From the NCBI GenBank assembly GCA_024220505.1, contig JAKZZE010000002.1, positions 2,046,001 to 2,110,000 on the forward strand: a stretch of DNA of 64,000 bases. The letters are read 5' to 3'. Shown one piece after another: positions 12,034 through 24,579 of the stretch (the first letter of the stretch is position 1; the number at the start of each line of letters is the position of its first letter). Both the position numbers and the translations under genes were made by a program. The DNA is from Rhizopus arrhizus (lineage: Eukaryota; Mucoromycota; Mucoromycetes; Mucorales; Rhizopodaceae). Under the pieces are notes generated by a model. That model was not told the DNA's origin and did not search any database. It was given only the letters and a program-made list of their open reading frames with translations.

Positions 12034-12322
12034 TAATAAATAGTAATAATAAACACGTGTGTGTCTCAGAAATAGTTGGTGTGACATGTAAAATCCTTTG
12101 TTTTGTCACCACTGATCACAGTTTTATTCGGAAGTCTTTTTTTTTTTTTTTTTTTTGGGTGTGTGAACAAGAGGGGAGAGGAGTGAAACAGACGGTGACA
12201 CATTTGAATAATACCGCGAATTACTGAAAAATCCAAGATGTTTTCTCATTTTACCCCACATTTTTATATAAAAAGTTTTTTTTTATAAACATACAAAAAC
12301 ATATAAAATTACATAGAAAGAA
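12034..12322. other. Convergent intergenic spacer
   Basis: 289 bases between the convergent membrane-protein and CSL genes. It contains a T20 run near 12137-12156 and AT-rich 3' UTR sequence; nothing else recognised. Confidence 0.4.
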
Positions 12323-14720
12323 TCATAAAATATAATAAAGGTTCGTTTTGTAAACAATTCCTTTACCACGAACCAAGAGTAAAGGAATTCTTCTGTGATC
12401 ATTTTCTTGTTCAATTGTTGTACTATTTGCAACATCAAAAGGAATTTTACAGTGCACTGAATCTTGAGATACAAATTCTGTCTCGGTTGATTTCACATCA
12501 CCAAACCAAACTTCGATATCCGGACTCAAATTCTCGCCGGTCAGTGTCAAGCGATCCTTGCCTTTCTTTGTGAGTTCATGAAGAACAGGGAAAGGTGCTG
12601 TGGGCATCGTACGTTCATCAGGTGTCCAGAAAGTATAACTAGCACAATCCGTGCCAACAATAGTCCAGACAGCTGCATCTGAAACATCTTCAGTCCAGCA
12701 AGCCCCTTCAAGCCCAGTAGGATCTAGCGCAGACGATCCCTTTCCTAAACTACCCCGACGTTTGATTTCACCCGTACTCAGTCGACGCACCATAGGATCC
12801 TGTGCGATTTCGCTAAAGGTATTTTCTTGACACTGAGGTACAAGGTGACGAGTGGATGTTGTCTTGTGCATGCCCACGACATCATTCAGACAGGCCAAAT
12901 AGGTCACTGGATGACTTGATTGAGGAATCTTCCAGTGGCCTGCTGTGTTTTGTTTCATGTTGCCTTGATGAAAAGAAGGGTCCTGAACGATTTGAAAGGC
13001 AACCTTGTGTAATTGAGAGACAGGATCACCCAAGGTTTCATCACTGCATTCACCACCCAAAGATCCAATCGGATTATCAACACGATTACCACCCAAGACC
13101 AAGCTCTGTTTATCTACTTTACGAATGATCATCACAGGGCTCACCAGACCAGTGGTGACACACTGAAGGACGACAGGTTGATTATAATGAATGGCTAGAG
13201 TAGAAGAGGTCTGTAAGGCGATAGCAGGTGGAGGAGGATAATTAGGATTGAGTGGATTATGTTTAGGTCGATTGGCTGTGTTGGGTGAACAAGAAGTATC
13301 AACGATCCAGATGACAAATGGATCCCAAACACCCGTTCGAGATACAAAGCAAGTACCATTTGAATCTGATTGAGGTGTGGTGGTTGATACACCAAGATAT
13401 TTAGTAGATACGGTTTGTGACCGAATTCGATTGAATAAAGAGATGGTTGTACCATGATGAATACATACTAAAATAAATCTTAGTCTTATTTACAAAATAA
13501 AATAAAATAAAACTCACATTCCATATTCTTTGCACTCTGTCTCTTTTTTGAAGGTTTACTGATCACCTTGATACCCTTACTTGAAAAAGTACCCAAATTG
13601 GAACCATTTCCTAATTGTATCTTTGCCAAGACCTCTACACGCTTTCTCTTTTCATCTGCGTCATTAATGTAAAGTTGCTTTGAAATACATCTTCCAAATA
13701 CTTTTTGTGCGTTATTATCAATCATGTTACCAGAAGATGTTTGCCACTCAATCACACCCGTCTGCTGAATCGTTTCACCCGAGATATGTATCGTGAGTTT
13801 AGGTGATTGAAGAGCGTTTGACGGAGAATGAAATAAAGAAGACGTCTTCTTATCGGTCAATTTGTCCGAGGTCCACCAATTTGTGCCTTTCATGATAGTT
13901 GCAGGCGGAGGGCATAAAAATCTATAAAAATGATAAGCAAAAAGAGTCATTATCTAATCTAATTTTAGTGTTACCTTTTCTCGGTACCATAACTCTTTTG
14001 AGCTACTTTACTAGTAAGAATCATGATTGTTCTTTCACCAGGAATATATTCTTCTCTTGATTGTTTTTGAAGTAAATAATTTTGAATTAAGGGTTGAAGA
14101 TCCCACTCTTCTTGAATAGGTTCAAATCCCAAGGAGACCTGCTGCATGGGGGTAATAGGTGGTGAAGAAGAAGAATCAGAAGAAGAACCAAGGGGTGAAT
14201 CAGTAGAACGTCTTGGTCTCTTTTGAGGATTTTCTAATAACCAATCAGCCATTGAATTAATTTCGTTGGTAAGAGTAGCAGAAGGAGTAATAGTTTCCAA
14301 AGAAGTATCAAACTTGTACAAGTCAGGATTATTATTTGATAAATCATTCAAAGAAAGGTCAGATATAATACTACTATCCATCGATAACTCTCTTGGTCTT
14401 GTATCAACCAAATCAAATAGATAAGAAGAAAATAAATTCGTAGTCAAATCATCTTCTCTTAATGACATTGCACGTTTATGTAAAGGTCTTTCTTCTAATA
14501 AACTATTTAAATCAAATGAATGATAATCTAATTCACCAACAGCAACAGAATGACGACGACTGTTTGTTCCACTGCTTGAATCAAATGAATAAGAATGTTG
14601 ATCAAATAAGTTTTCTATCGAAGGTGATGAAGGTGTAGAATAAATAAAATCTGTCCAATTTGTTGGCAAAGTTGAATTCATTTCATCTTGTTTTCTTTTT
14701 CTTGTTTCAGTTGTAAACAT
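12323..14720 (-). CDS. CSL (CBF1/Su(H)/Lag-1) family transcription factor
   Basis: Predicted sequence-specific DNA-binding protein of 764 residues. Exons: 14720-13975, 13921-13518 and 13467-12323. The N-terminal Rel-like domain starts near residue 236 with the diagnostic block [22 protein letters not shown], which spans the first intron. The beta-trefoil domain carries NMELCIHHGTTISLFNR and IRSQTVSTKYL, the positions that contact the GTGGGAA-type site in animal CSL. A C-terminal IPT/TIG-like domain (LTLTGENLSPDIEVWFGDV) ends the protein. Residues 1-230 are a Ser/Asp-rich extension not seen in animal RBPJ. Fungi lack Notch; CSL proteins there (Cbf11 and Cbf12 in fission yeast) act in cell-cycle, adhesion and lipid gene control. 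An in-frame ATG exists further upstream, but 14720 avoids translating the low-complexity leader. Confidence 0.88.
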
Positions 14721-15772
14721 TTTTTTTTTATTGTAAGAATAGAATCGCCAGCGAGAAATTGAAAAAAATAGATTAAAAAAAATAAGGGGGGAGATAGAAA
14801 AGAGGAACAAAGAAGAAATAAAAAAAAAAAAAAAATAAAAAAAATAAAAAAAATAAGTGTTTGATTTTATAGTAAAATTCGTAACACAAACACAAACCTT
14901 GTGGAGGAACTAAAAAAAGCAAAAAAAAAAATAACATTAACCCCACATTTTTCTGCATCTAAACCAATCACTTGTAAATCTAAACGTTTTTCCGTTCCAC
15001 ATGACTCGTACTTCTTTCCCGCCTTTCTTATAACCGAAGCTACGGGAAACCTTACAGTCAAGCCTCTTTTTTAAAAAGTTTCATCCTTTTATCATGCGCT
15101 CTATTTTTCACTGTGGCTTTCATTTTAGATTACTTTTTGTAAATTTTTTCTTTTATTTTTTTACATTAAAAGTTTTATTTTTTTATTTTTATTTTTTGTA
15201 TTTTATTACGTCAAGGAATTATAGCTTGTTACACTAATAATGCCCGAGCCCCCCTCTCTCATTTTATCTCTTGTCCCCTTCTCTTTCTCTCCTGAAACGA
15301 TAAATGTACGTTGAAATTCTTAATTTGTTAAAATGCAAATGATATACAGCATTGGGTGAAACACATATTTAAATCATTCATGCATATATGACTTTTTTAA
15401 AGCAAATATTTTTTTTAGTGTAAAATGAATTCATGAATACATGTACTCTCTACACTCTAAAAACGGCAATCGAGGACAAGTCTTTTAATAATTTAAAATA
15501 TTAAAGATCAATCTAGCGTTGCATAAATCTTTTTTTAATTTTCTTGATGTTTACCAGTTCATATTGTCCCGAGAATAGGGATTTTTTAAATAAACTATTT
15601 TATCCATTTTCTTTTGTTTGATATAATAACAGACATGTAACAAAATAAAAAGAGGTAAAATATGTGATTACAAAACTTTTGTTTACTTTAACCATGTGCT
15701 TTAATAAAACTAAATAATATTCATCTCTCGTATCATCGCATTTAAGCAAACTAAACAAAAAGTAAGTATCAT
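14721..15772. other. Long leader/intergenic region
   Basis: About 1 kb between the CSL start codon and the ARPC4 stop codon. It is full of A and T runs (for example 14821-14857) and a C/T-rich stretch at 15245-15292. No convincing open frame or RNA gene is seen. Confidence 0.4.
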
Positions 15773-16467
15773 CTACCCTCCCCTTTTTTTTTTATTGCTC
15801 TTTCTTACTTGAATCAAATAACTTTCTGCGACTGTTCTTGCACGAGTATTGACACTAAGTTTCATTTCTGATATTTCCTTGTCTACCTCTTCCATAAAAT
15901 GAACAATAAAATCAACTAATTTATGTTTATACATTTGTTCTGTATGATTGTTGGTAATCAAAAAGGAAATATCATAACCCTAACACACTCTCAGTCTTAT
16001 TTCTTTTTTTTTAAAAAAAAAACTTACCTCAACAGGTTTTCTACGCAAAATAACAAAATTTTCTGCTCTCATCATCAAAAAACGAGAGAATTTATGACAT
16101 AAAATACGTTCCAAGTCATCTGCTTGTTTAATCTTGATACTCACTCGTACAGAGTTGACAGATGGTTCAATCAATACTTTTTCATTTTCATTACGACTGA
16201 TGACCAAAGGGTTCATCAGTACTTCTTTTGACTTTCTATCAATCTACCTAAGTCACTCGCGTCCATTTTATTTATTTTTGACATTATTACCCTGATTCTA
16301 TTTCAGGCGTGTTGTGTCTTTCAGCTACTTGTGACGAAAAGTTATCTAAACAAAGTGCGGCTGTCAAAGTAGAACGAACAGCTGTAAGGTATGGACGAAG
16401 CGTATTAGACTATATAAAATGAAAAATAAGAAACCAAAGAAACTTTTTTGTTATTCTAATTTACCAT
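15773..16467 (-). CDS. ARPC4: Arp2/3 complex subunit 4 (ARPC4/p20)
   Basis: Structural core subunit of the Arp2/3 complex, which nucleates branched actin. Exons: 16467-16465, 16409-16291, 16235-16028 and 15979-15773, giving 178 residues. The first coding exon is only the ATG; it is followed by an intron and then [15 protein letters not shown], which matches the family N-terminus. The rest is nearly collinear with animal ARPC4: [55 protein letters not shown], then [13 protein letters not shown]. The C-terminus is about ten residues longer than in animals and ends in a basic KKKRGG tail. The match leaves little doubt about identity; only the ATG-only exon depends on the splice prediction. Confidence 0.95.
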
Positions 16468-16910
16468 CGTTTCTTTTTTTTTGAGTGAAATAAAAGAAAA
16501 ATGAAGTCATCTATTTTAGAAAGCAACTTTTGTCGGAAATTTAAAAGAGGCACACCTCCATCACAATTGTTTCAAAAACATCTCAGAAACAAGAGAGCAA
16601 GAACACGCAGCATATTTCAGCAATAAGGACAGACTTGCAAAAAAAAAGAAGGGATGAAGAACTATAAAAAAAGGTTGGTTTGACCAATAATTGAAAAAGG
16701 AATGTGTGATTGAAATTTGATCTGTTTATTAGATTTGTTCCTCTCCCCTATACAACTCTTTTTTCTAAAATTCACGCTTGTTGTAATTTAATCCATTTTC
16801 AACAGTGAGAATCGATTGCTTGTAAAGAATTCTCAAGTTATTTAAAAGGATCTCATACTCTTTTTTTTTTTTTTTTTTCTTGTTCTGTTTCATTGCCTTT
16901 TTGCTGAAAA
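16468..16910. promoter_or_regulatory. Divergent upstream region, ARPC4 / secreted repeat protein
   Basis: 443 bases between two divergent start codons. A T20 tract (16861-16879) ends about 30 bases before the ATG of the secreted protein, as in other genes here. No recognised binding site. Confidence 0.4.
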
Positions 16911-17801
16911 ATGAAAATCTCTTTTGCTTTCGCTGCTACCTGTTTATTAACTCAAGTCGTGTATGCTGCTAGAAAGTCAGCCTCAGCCTCTTTTGATGCT
17001 GTTGCAGAGCCCTCTGCTTCAGCTGCTCAAATCAATAAGCAAGCGGATGATCTCTATCAAAAGATCGCCACTGCTCAAAACCCTAAATACCTCTCTGCTC
17101 ACGTCGCTGCCGTGAAGGATTTCGTGGCTTCTATGAAAGCCACTGTAGCTTCCATGAAATCTTCAGCCAATTCAAAGAAGCATCAGCATCCCGTCTCTTC
17201 CATGGCCTCCTTTTCTCTCAAGGCCACGGCTAAACCCAAACTCTCTACTTCTGTGAAAGCCTTTGGAATTTCCAAGGGAAAGAAGCGCGCTGGATCTTCC
17301 ATGGTCTCTGTTGTTTCCAAGGTTTCTATTCTTCAGGCTTCTGCTGCTACCAAAAAAAATAGACGTGCTATGTCATCTATGGCTTCTGCTTCCAAGGTCT
17401 CTGTAGTTTCCAAGAGAAACAAACGTGCTGCCTCCTCTAGAGCTTCTGCTTCTGTCAAAAATCAAAGGAAACGTGCTGCTTCTTCCATGGCTTCTGCATC
17501 TGTAAAAGCATTTGCTCTCCCTAAAGCGTCTGCTTCTATAATGAAGCGTGCTATTTCATCCATGGCCTCGGCTTCAATTTCCGCTGCTAAGCCCTCAGCC
17601 TCTGTTGTCAAGCGTGCTGAACAATTTGTTTCTGGTAAAGCTGAAGCACCCCAACCCTCTTTTGCTACCAATCAAGAACCCGAATTAGATGAAACATCTG
17701 AAGAAGTCAAGTCAGATATCGAAGAACAAGATCCTTTCTGGATTGATGATGAAGAGGCTGAAGTGCAATTTAAGGGTTATGACTGGAGCGTCTTACAATA
17801 A
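16911..17801 (+). CDS. Secreted repeat precursor with dibasic (Kex2-type) sites
   Basis: Intronless, 296 residues, no family recognised. A signal peptide covers residues 1-19 (MKISFAFAATCLLTQVVYA). Residues 40-85 are amphipathic-helical. From 125 to 235 there are six dibasic pairs (KR125-126, RR151-152, KR171-172, KR187-188, KR212-213, KR234-235) spaced 16-26 residues apart. Five are followed by a variant of A-x-S-S-M-A-S-A-S (AGSSMVSVV, AMSSMASAS, AASSRASAS, AASSMASAS, AISSMASAS), and a degenerate copy without a dibasic site lies at 94-102. The last 45 residues are acidic. This is the plan of Kex2-processed repeat precursors in other fungi, which release several related peptides. That function is inferred. 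Alternatives are a cationic wall protein or a simple Ala/Ser/Lys repeat protein. It is unlike its neighbours in composition. Confidence 0.7.
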   Translation: MKISFAFAATCLLTQVVYAARKSASASFDAVAEPSASAAQINKQADDLYQKIATAQNPKYLSAHVAAVKDFVASMKATVASMKSSANSKKHQHPVSSMASFSLKATAKPKLSTSVKAFGISKGKKRAGSSMVSVVSKVSILQASAATKKNRRAMSSMASASKVSVVSKRNKRAASSRASASVKNQRKRAASSMASASVKAFALPKASASIMKRAISSMASASISAAKPSASVVKRAEQFVSGKAEAPQPSFATNQEPELDETSEEVKSDIEEQDPFWIDDEEAEVQFKGYDWSVLQ

Positions 17802-17922
17802 ACCTAAACCTTAATTTATTTTTTTTTACTCTTCATATTTTGAAAAATGTTTATTATTTATTACACCAATCCCTTTTTGTCTTTCTCGATTAAATAATAG
17901 ATGAATAAAGCTTCAATCACTT

Positions 17923-18629
17923 TTACTGTTTTTTAATTTTCATATGCTGATTGATTATATTAAAAATTAGAGTCATTGGAAAAAATTTCTTATAATCTGG
18001 AATAACATTGCTATAAATAAGGTTGGAATGCTTATCAATAACATGCATGGAACGCTTGATGCTGTAATCTTGCAAGTCGATTGAATTAAAAGCTGTAGAC
18101 AGCAATCGATTGGCTGAATCGGATGCAAGGATAAAGGCCGGCTCAAAATCCAGACTTGCATATGTAAATCCTGGCGTAGCATAAGCATAGTGAACATTAG
18201 GCCGATCATGTGTAATTACAACAGCTGCTGCGCAGTGCTGTACAAATTTGGCATAATTTTCACTAAGGGAGCATGAAATAAAAGTAAATGAAAAATGGTT
18301 TGTTTTGTCTTACTTTATCTGTAAAAGGTCCCTTCTGGATTGTTCTGTGCTATGCATGCAAAAACGCATTAATTTAGTTTATTCCCTTCTTTTTTCACTT
18401 ACAAGTCATAATCACAAAAGAATACGATGATGTATTCTATGGAAGGTACAGAGAATATCTCGTTAAATATATCCATCTCAAATATACTGCCTCGATAAAA
18501 TACTGGGATACTGATACTAGCTATTGCTCTTTTCAGGTTAACTTGTTTCATTGGAAGCGCATTGTCTGTATCATGGCCCAAGCTCAAATCCCTGATACGC
18601 TTATTGATGCTTGATAGGTTATCTGTCAT
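17923..18629 (-). CDS. Thioredoxin/peroxiredoxin-fold protein lacking the peroxidatic cysteine
   Basis: Three exons (18629-18403, 18349-18314, 18262-17923) give 200 residues. The segment YIIVFFCDYDFTEQSRRDLLQ occupies the place of the peroxiredoxin beta-strand and active-site loop (typically FYPLDFTFVCPTE), and later TPGFTYASLDFEPAFILASD and HVIDKHSNLIYSNVI fit the last strands of an AhpC/TSA fold. The expected peroxidatic cysteine after DFT is replaced by the E-Q-S stretch; a cysteine three residues before DYDFT is not in the usual position. Peroxidase activity is therefore doubtful. The fold call is by eye and moderate; the exon structure is firm because all junctions are GT-AG and in phase. 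It lies 132 bases downstream of UBA2 on the same strand. Confidence 0.5.
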
Positions 18630-18761
18630 TTTGTGTTGATAGATAAATGGTAAAGAAAAAGAATTAAACTATTCTATGCAAAGCAATAAAAAGAAGAAGA
18701 AAAAAAAGCCTGCGATATATACATTGCACGCTTTATTTTCATTTAATCATTTCTTTTTTCC

Positions 18762-21113
18762 CTAATCAAGCAATACTAAATCTTCTTCTTCCAAAATAAC
18801 TATGTTATCATCACTTTCTTGAATTGATATCTTTGTTTTCTTATGGGCTGTATTATCCTCTTCTTCTGAATTTTTACGTTTCAAATTGGGCTTACGTGCA
18901 GGAACAGGGTTTAATAAATGAAGAATCTTGTCGCCTGAATCACTATAAGTTTAAGACAAATATGAGTTTTAAATTGTTTTGCTGTGTGTATATGATTCTT
19001 TACATTGCTTCCAAAATAATATCAACATCATCTCCATCATCTTGAGTAACGCGTAAAATTGTACCAGGTTTCAATTGTATTTCTTTTAATGGTAGCATCT
19101 TATTTTCATCATATTCAATATCATAAATCATTCTGATAAATTAATATTAGTCACATACTCTCTTCCATTTCACTTTTTTTTTCAATTTACCTGTTACCAT
19201 CCATAATAGCAACCTCATCTTCGATCATACCAGCACCTCCATTTTCTGAAGATGGTAAAATCACTTGTTGAATTAAATCATTTAACGTAGCCTTTTGGAA
19301 GTTGACTGAAACAGTTACTATCCTTGATCTGCATACGCCACATTCCGGGTTAGGTTCAGAGTTAGCTTCTTGAACAAGACGAGATTCAGAGGTGAGATAA
19401 ATCTACATTTTTTTTTTAAAAAAAAAGTTTATACTAAAATTGACTTTCTGTATTTTACGCGCTTATTATTTTTAATATTTCCACGAAGTACACCCAATGC
19501 TTTCATGATAGCTACACCAGCAATAACTGCATTTGTGGTTGCAATTGCTGGAATGATGTTGCCTGCCATTGCTATATATATATACTTTTTGAGTTAAACA
19601 TGCCATTTTCTCTCTAAGCTTGACTCTTACATTTTACATCAAACAAGCTTTTTGTTGGAATGGCGAAAATATGAGCTCTCAAGTTAGATGTTGCAGTTAC
19701 AAAATTCATAGCGTCTTCATCATCTTTATCAAAAGATAATATTGCATCTTGATCATTCTTTTTTTCCTCCAAGAGCCGGTTTGCTAACTTTACTACACTA
19801 TGATAGAGCTTTGAGCAAAATTTCCCCTAGTGACGCAAAAGACAAGAGTAAGCCTACCTATCTTTAAAGACTAAAAAGTTTTCCGACAGATCCCATATTT
19901 TTTGGTCAGGTAATCCTTGAACCTCATGCTGTTCATTTTTTGCGCTCTCTTTTAGACTCTCTTCTAAAGCTTCGTAGCTCAAAGGTGTAGGTTTAGCACG
20001 GTTATTCCACATGGATTCCATTGACAATAATCGGTGGATATCCACATTAAATACTTTGTCAAATACTTTCTTTGCATAATCTGGAGATCCAGCAGCAGCT
20101 TTGATATTCTTCAATTCTTCAGTTTCTCTAGCAAGCGCAGCCAACTCGTTCGCTAGATGTAAATTTTCTCAATTAGAAGTCAAATATGATATACTAAACA
20201 CGTTTTTTACCATTTTCTTCAGAATCGTCAGCCTCAAGTACATCTTCATCTTCTGAATTACCAAACAACTGGCTGCAAACGCGATATATTTAAAAAATTA
20301 GCATGTTTTTCCTGCCGAGCATATGCACATGTACAATACCTGAACAAGAAGCTTTTAGCCCATACAATACAGTGAATAGGTGCACTTGGTGTACTTCTGA
20401 TGGTACAAACTGGATAGGTTGTAGGTGTAGGCTTAGGTTGACAATCAAAGCATTCAGTTTCATCTTTTTTAATCACATAAGCTTGGCCTAAATAACCTTG
20501 GGTGCCTGATTCAACGAGAGGAATATCAGCAGCTAAGCACATGGCATTCACATGCCTTCTAGCCTCTATACAATTGTTTAATTTTCTTCTATTCAGAGTA
20601 AAAAAAAAAGAATCTCGATTACTACCCAGATTGTCTAGAGCATTTAACACAATCGTAAACTGCTTAAACCATTGAACATTGAATTGAGGATCTTTAATGT
20701 TTGCTTGCATTGAGGTTATATTCACTGAAGGATTGAACTTTAATGCTGATTCTTTCGCAACCTACTTTGATTTATTAAACATGAAGTAAGTGTAATATAA
20801 TCTATATATTACATGAGATTTAGACTTCTTCACGTGTTGTCTCTGAAATAAAAACTGTCTATTTAAATTGGATATGTCAATTGTATCTAAATCGATCTAT
20901 TTAAAAGTAACATGGACACATTAGGAAAGAAGCAATTTGGAAATTGAAGAAATAATGTACCACTTGAATATTTTTAAAGCCGGATAAAACCAAGTTTTTT
21001 AATAATTCACATCCAATTCCACCTGCACCCACTAAAAGCACATGGCTATTGGACACATTTTCGTACAGCTCTTGTCCAAAAACAAGACGATTGTATGTTT
21101 CGCGCTGAAGCAT
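18762..21113 (-). CDS. UBA2: SUMO-activating enzyme subunit 2 (UBA2)
   Basis: Catalytic half of the SUMO E1, which adenylates SUMO with Aos1 and forms the E1 thioester in the nucleus. Eleven exons: 21113-20961, 20896-20813, 20761-20626, 20565-20340, 20272-20211, 20152-19858, 19797-19631, 19571-19459, 19402-19191, 19132-19004, 18942-18762; 585 residues. Visible are the nucleotide-binding [30 protein letters not shown], the active cysteine in [15 protein letters not shown], and two zinc CxxC pairs (ECFDC and ECGVC). [18 protein letters not shown] leads into the ubiquitin-fold domain. The tail has a basic stretch (KRKNSEEED...HKKTK) and IVILEEED, which resembles a SUMO-interacting motif. Intron 3 (20625-20566) is 60 nt and open in frame. 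Confidence 0.95.
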
Positions 21114-21470
21114 ACTCGTTTTGTCGGAAAAAAAAAGAAAGGTATTTAACTTCGCATGTTCCTAACGATCTATTTCAAAGGCCGGCGCCCTTTAAGCCAA
21201 CCAAAATTTAAATTCATCTTACAATGTAATTTCTTGTTATTTTATAAAGAAGAAAGAAAAAAAAAAAGCAAGATGGAATTGAGAAGCTAGACTATTTTTA
21301 AAACCTTCAAGAAGATAAAACATTATCAGCTTGGATTATTTGAAGCTTATCATAATTTTTTTAAACTGATATTTAAACTCCATTAAAATAAAAGCCACGA
21401 TAATTGCTCCCCTTACTTTTTTTCTTTTACAGTAGATATTCCCTTGTAAATAGAACTTATTTGATAGAGA
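21114..21470. promoter_or_regulatory. Divergent upstream region, UBA2 / LETM1
   Basis: 357 bases between the divergent UBA2 and LETM1-like start codons. AT-rich with short A runs (21249-21268) and one GC-rich patch GGCCGGCGCC at 21180-21189; no recognised motif. Confidence 0.4.
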
Positions 21471-23042
<1,572 letters not shown>

Positions 23043-23685
23043 GATAATTTGTTTTGAACTTTATAAAAAATCATTTTTTAACATGTAAATCTTATAATTT
23101 AATAATCATTATTGAGAACTGTTTTCATTCAACACTCAAATGTTTGTATTTAAAGAATAAAACTCAAATTCATAGATTGAACGAATTCTTTAAACTGTGA
23201 AGAGCGTATCGCAACTAGAATCTGAACTTATATCTTAACCAATCAAGATCTAGGAAAGAAGTATTCTTTCCTAGAAGCTTCCAGTATGCTAAGTCTCTTG
23301 ACCAACCTTCTGGTATATTCCTTCACAAATAATATAAATACATATTAGTTATAATCAATAAAACATAATTTTTGATTCTTACTAAAAACTACTCTTCTAC
23401 TTTATCTCTTGTGTTACCTCTTCCTGCCAATCACTAGGCGACTTTATACTCAGATATCTCACTCTTATTTTAAAACAACCATACATCGTAACAGATACGA
23501 TTAAATAGTATTTTATTTATAAAATTTTCAATATAAATGACCAATGAGCACATAGCAACTTAACTGCACTGTACTTGCCCAGGTTAGATCTGAAATGATA
23601 AAAAGATAAAAACTTCTCAAGAGACAAGAGGGAAAAAAGTATAAAGTTGAAAGAAATCAGAAACAGTATTGAGATACTAGCATTA
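23043..23685. other. Intergenic, no gene seen
   Basis: AT-rich spacer downstream of the LETM1 gene. Stop codons are dense in all frames, and nothing is recognised before the transposon debris that begins near 23.69 kb. Confidence 0.4.
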
Positions 23686-24480
23686 TTATGAGGACAACCA
23701 GTTCACAAGTTTGGCACCAGGATCAAGAGGAGAAGGAGGGGTCTGATCATGAAACAGATAATCCACTTCATGCAGGATAATACAGACAGCGGGCCATCGA
23801 ACAGACCAAGCAGATGCTTCATGGGAAAATAGTAGTGTTAGTATTTCAGTAACGGTGCCTGAATTTAAAGAAGGAGGAAGATTCAGCCAACTTAAGTATG
23901 GGAGAGATAGCTTGTTTGTATAAGCCTGTGGTATTGAATGATGAGATCGCAAATTTGCCCCTCATTAAAGAACCATAGGAGAGACTTGAGTACTAGGGAG
24001 AATAAGATTACCGTTCGTATCGAAGTCAAAGATCAATGATTCATCAGCTTCAGCAAAAAGAAGCGTAGCAGTTGGTGTTTCGGCAGCCGAGGGGTCTCGA
24101 GTGAAGATATCTGCAAGGTTAAAAGTACGGGCAGAAAGTGTGAGATTGAGAGCATCTTTGGAAATCTATTGTTGGTGGTAAAAGAATTTAACAACAGCAT
24201 GCTTGGCCAGTTCGCGAATATGGGTCAAAGGCTTTTTAAGGTGGCGGTTTTAAAGAAAAGTTGCGATTTGATTACGTTATTTAGGGGCGTGTTCATCGAA
24301 TTTAGGATTCTTTAGGATTTCGCCATCGCATGGGTTGAATTCGGAATCGAGGGCAATACCTCGCTGCTGGAGAAGATGGGTGATTTCGTGTACAAAGCCA
24401 TTATGGACTAAAAGAACGGCTACATTTCTGGAAGGATAATGAATGCCGAGAATTCGAGCATTGTTGATACCCACACGGCG
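23686..24480 (-). pseudogene. Decayed copy of a repeated ORF family (retroelement-like)
   Basis: On the minus strand, reading from 24474 downward, an open stretch (RILGIHYPSRNVAVLLVHNG, FNPCDGEILKNPKF) runs into a stop. Related sequence then continues with HLKKPLTHIRELAKHAVVKFF, another stop, and NLADIFTRDPSAAETPTA. The first part aligns by eye with a second broken copy at 39.46-39.84 kb (VALLIHNDHETEF, DHDPPEPNNLRDIF, LKKPLSDLTRHQGNY). Two independent decayed copies in one window point to a dispersed repeat, plausibly the first ORF (gag-like) of a fungal retroelement. The family is not named because I cannot identify it from motifs. Confidence 0.4.
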
Positions 24481-24579
24481 GAGGGTTGATCCTATTCAGC
24501 AATGTTTCCGATTTCAAAACAATGAGAATCGAAAAAGATATTTGAGAAGTTGAATACAAAAAATTAGAAGATTCTACCT

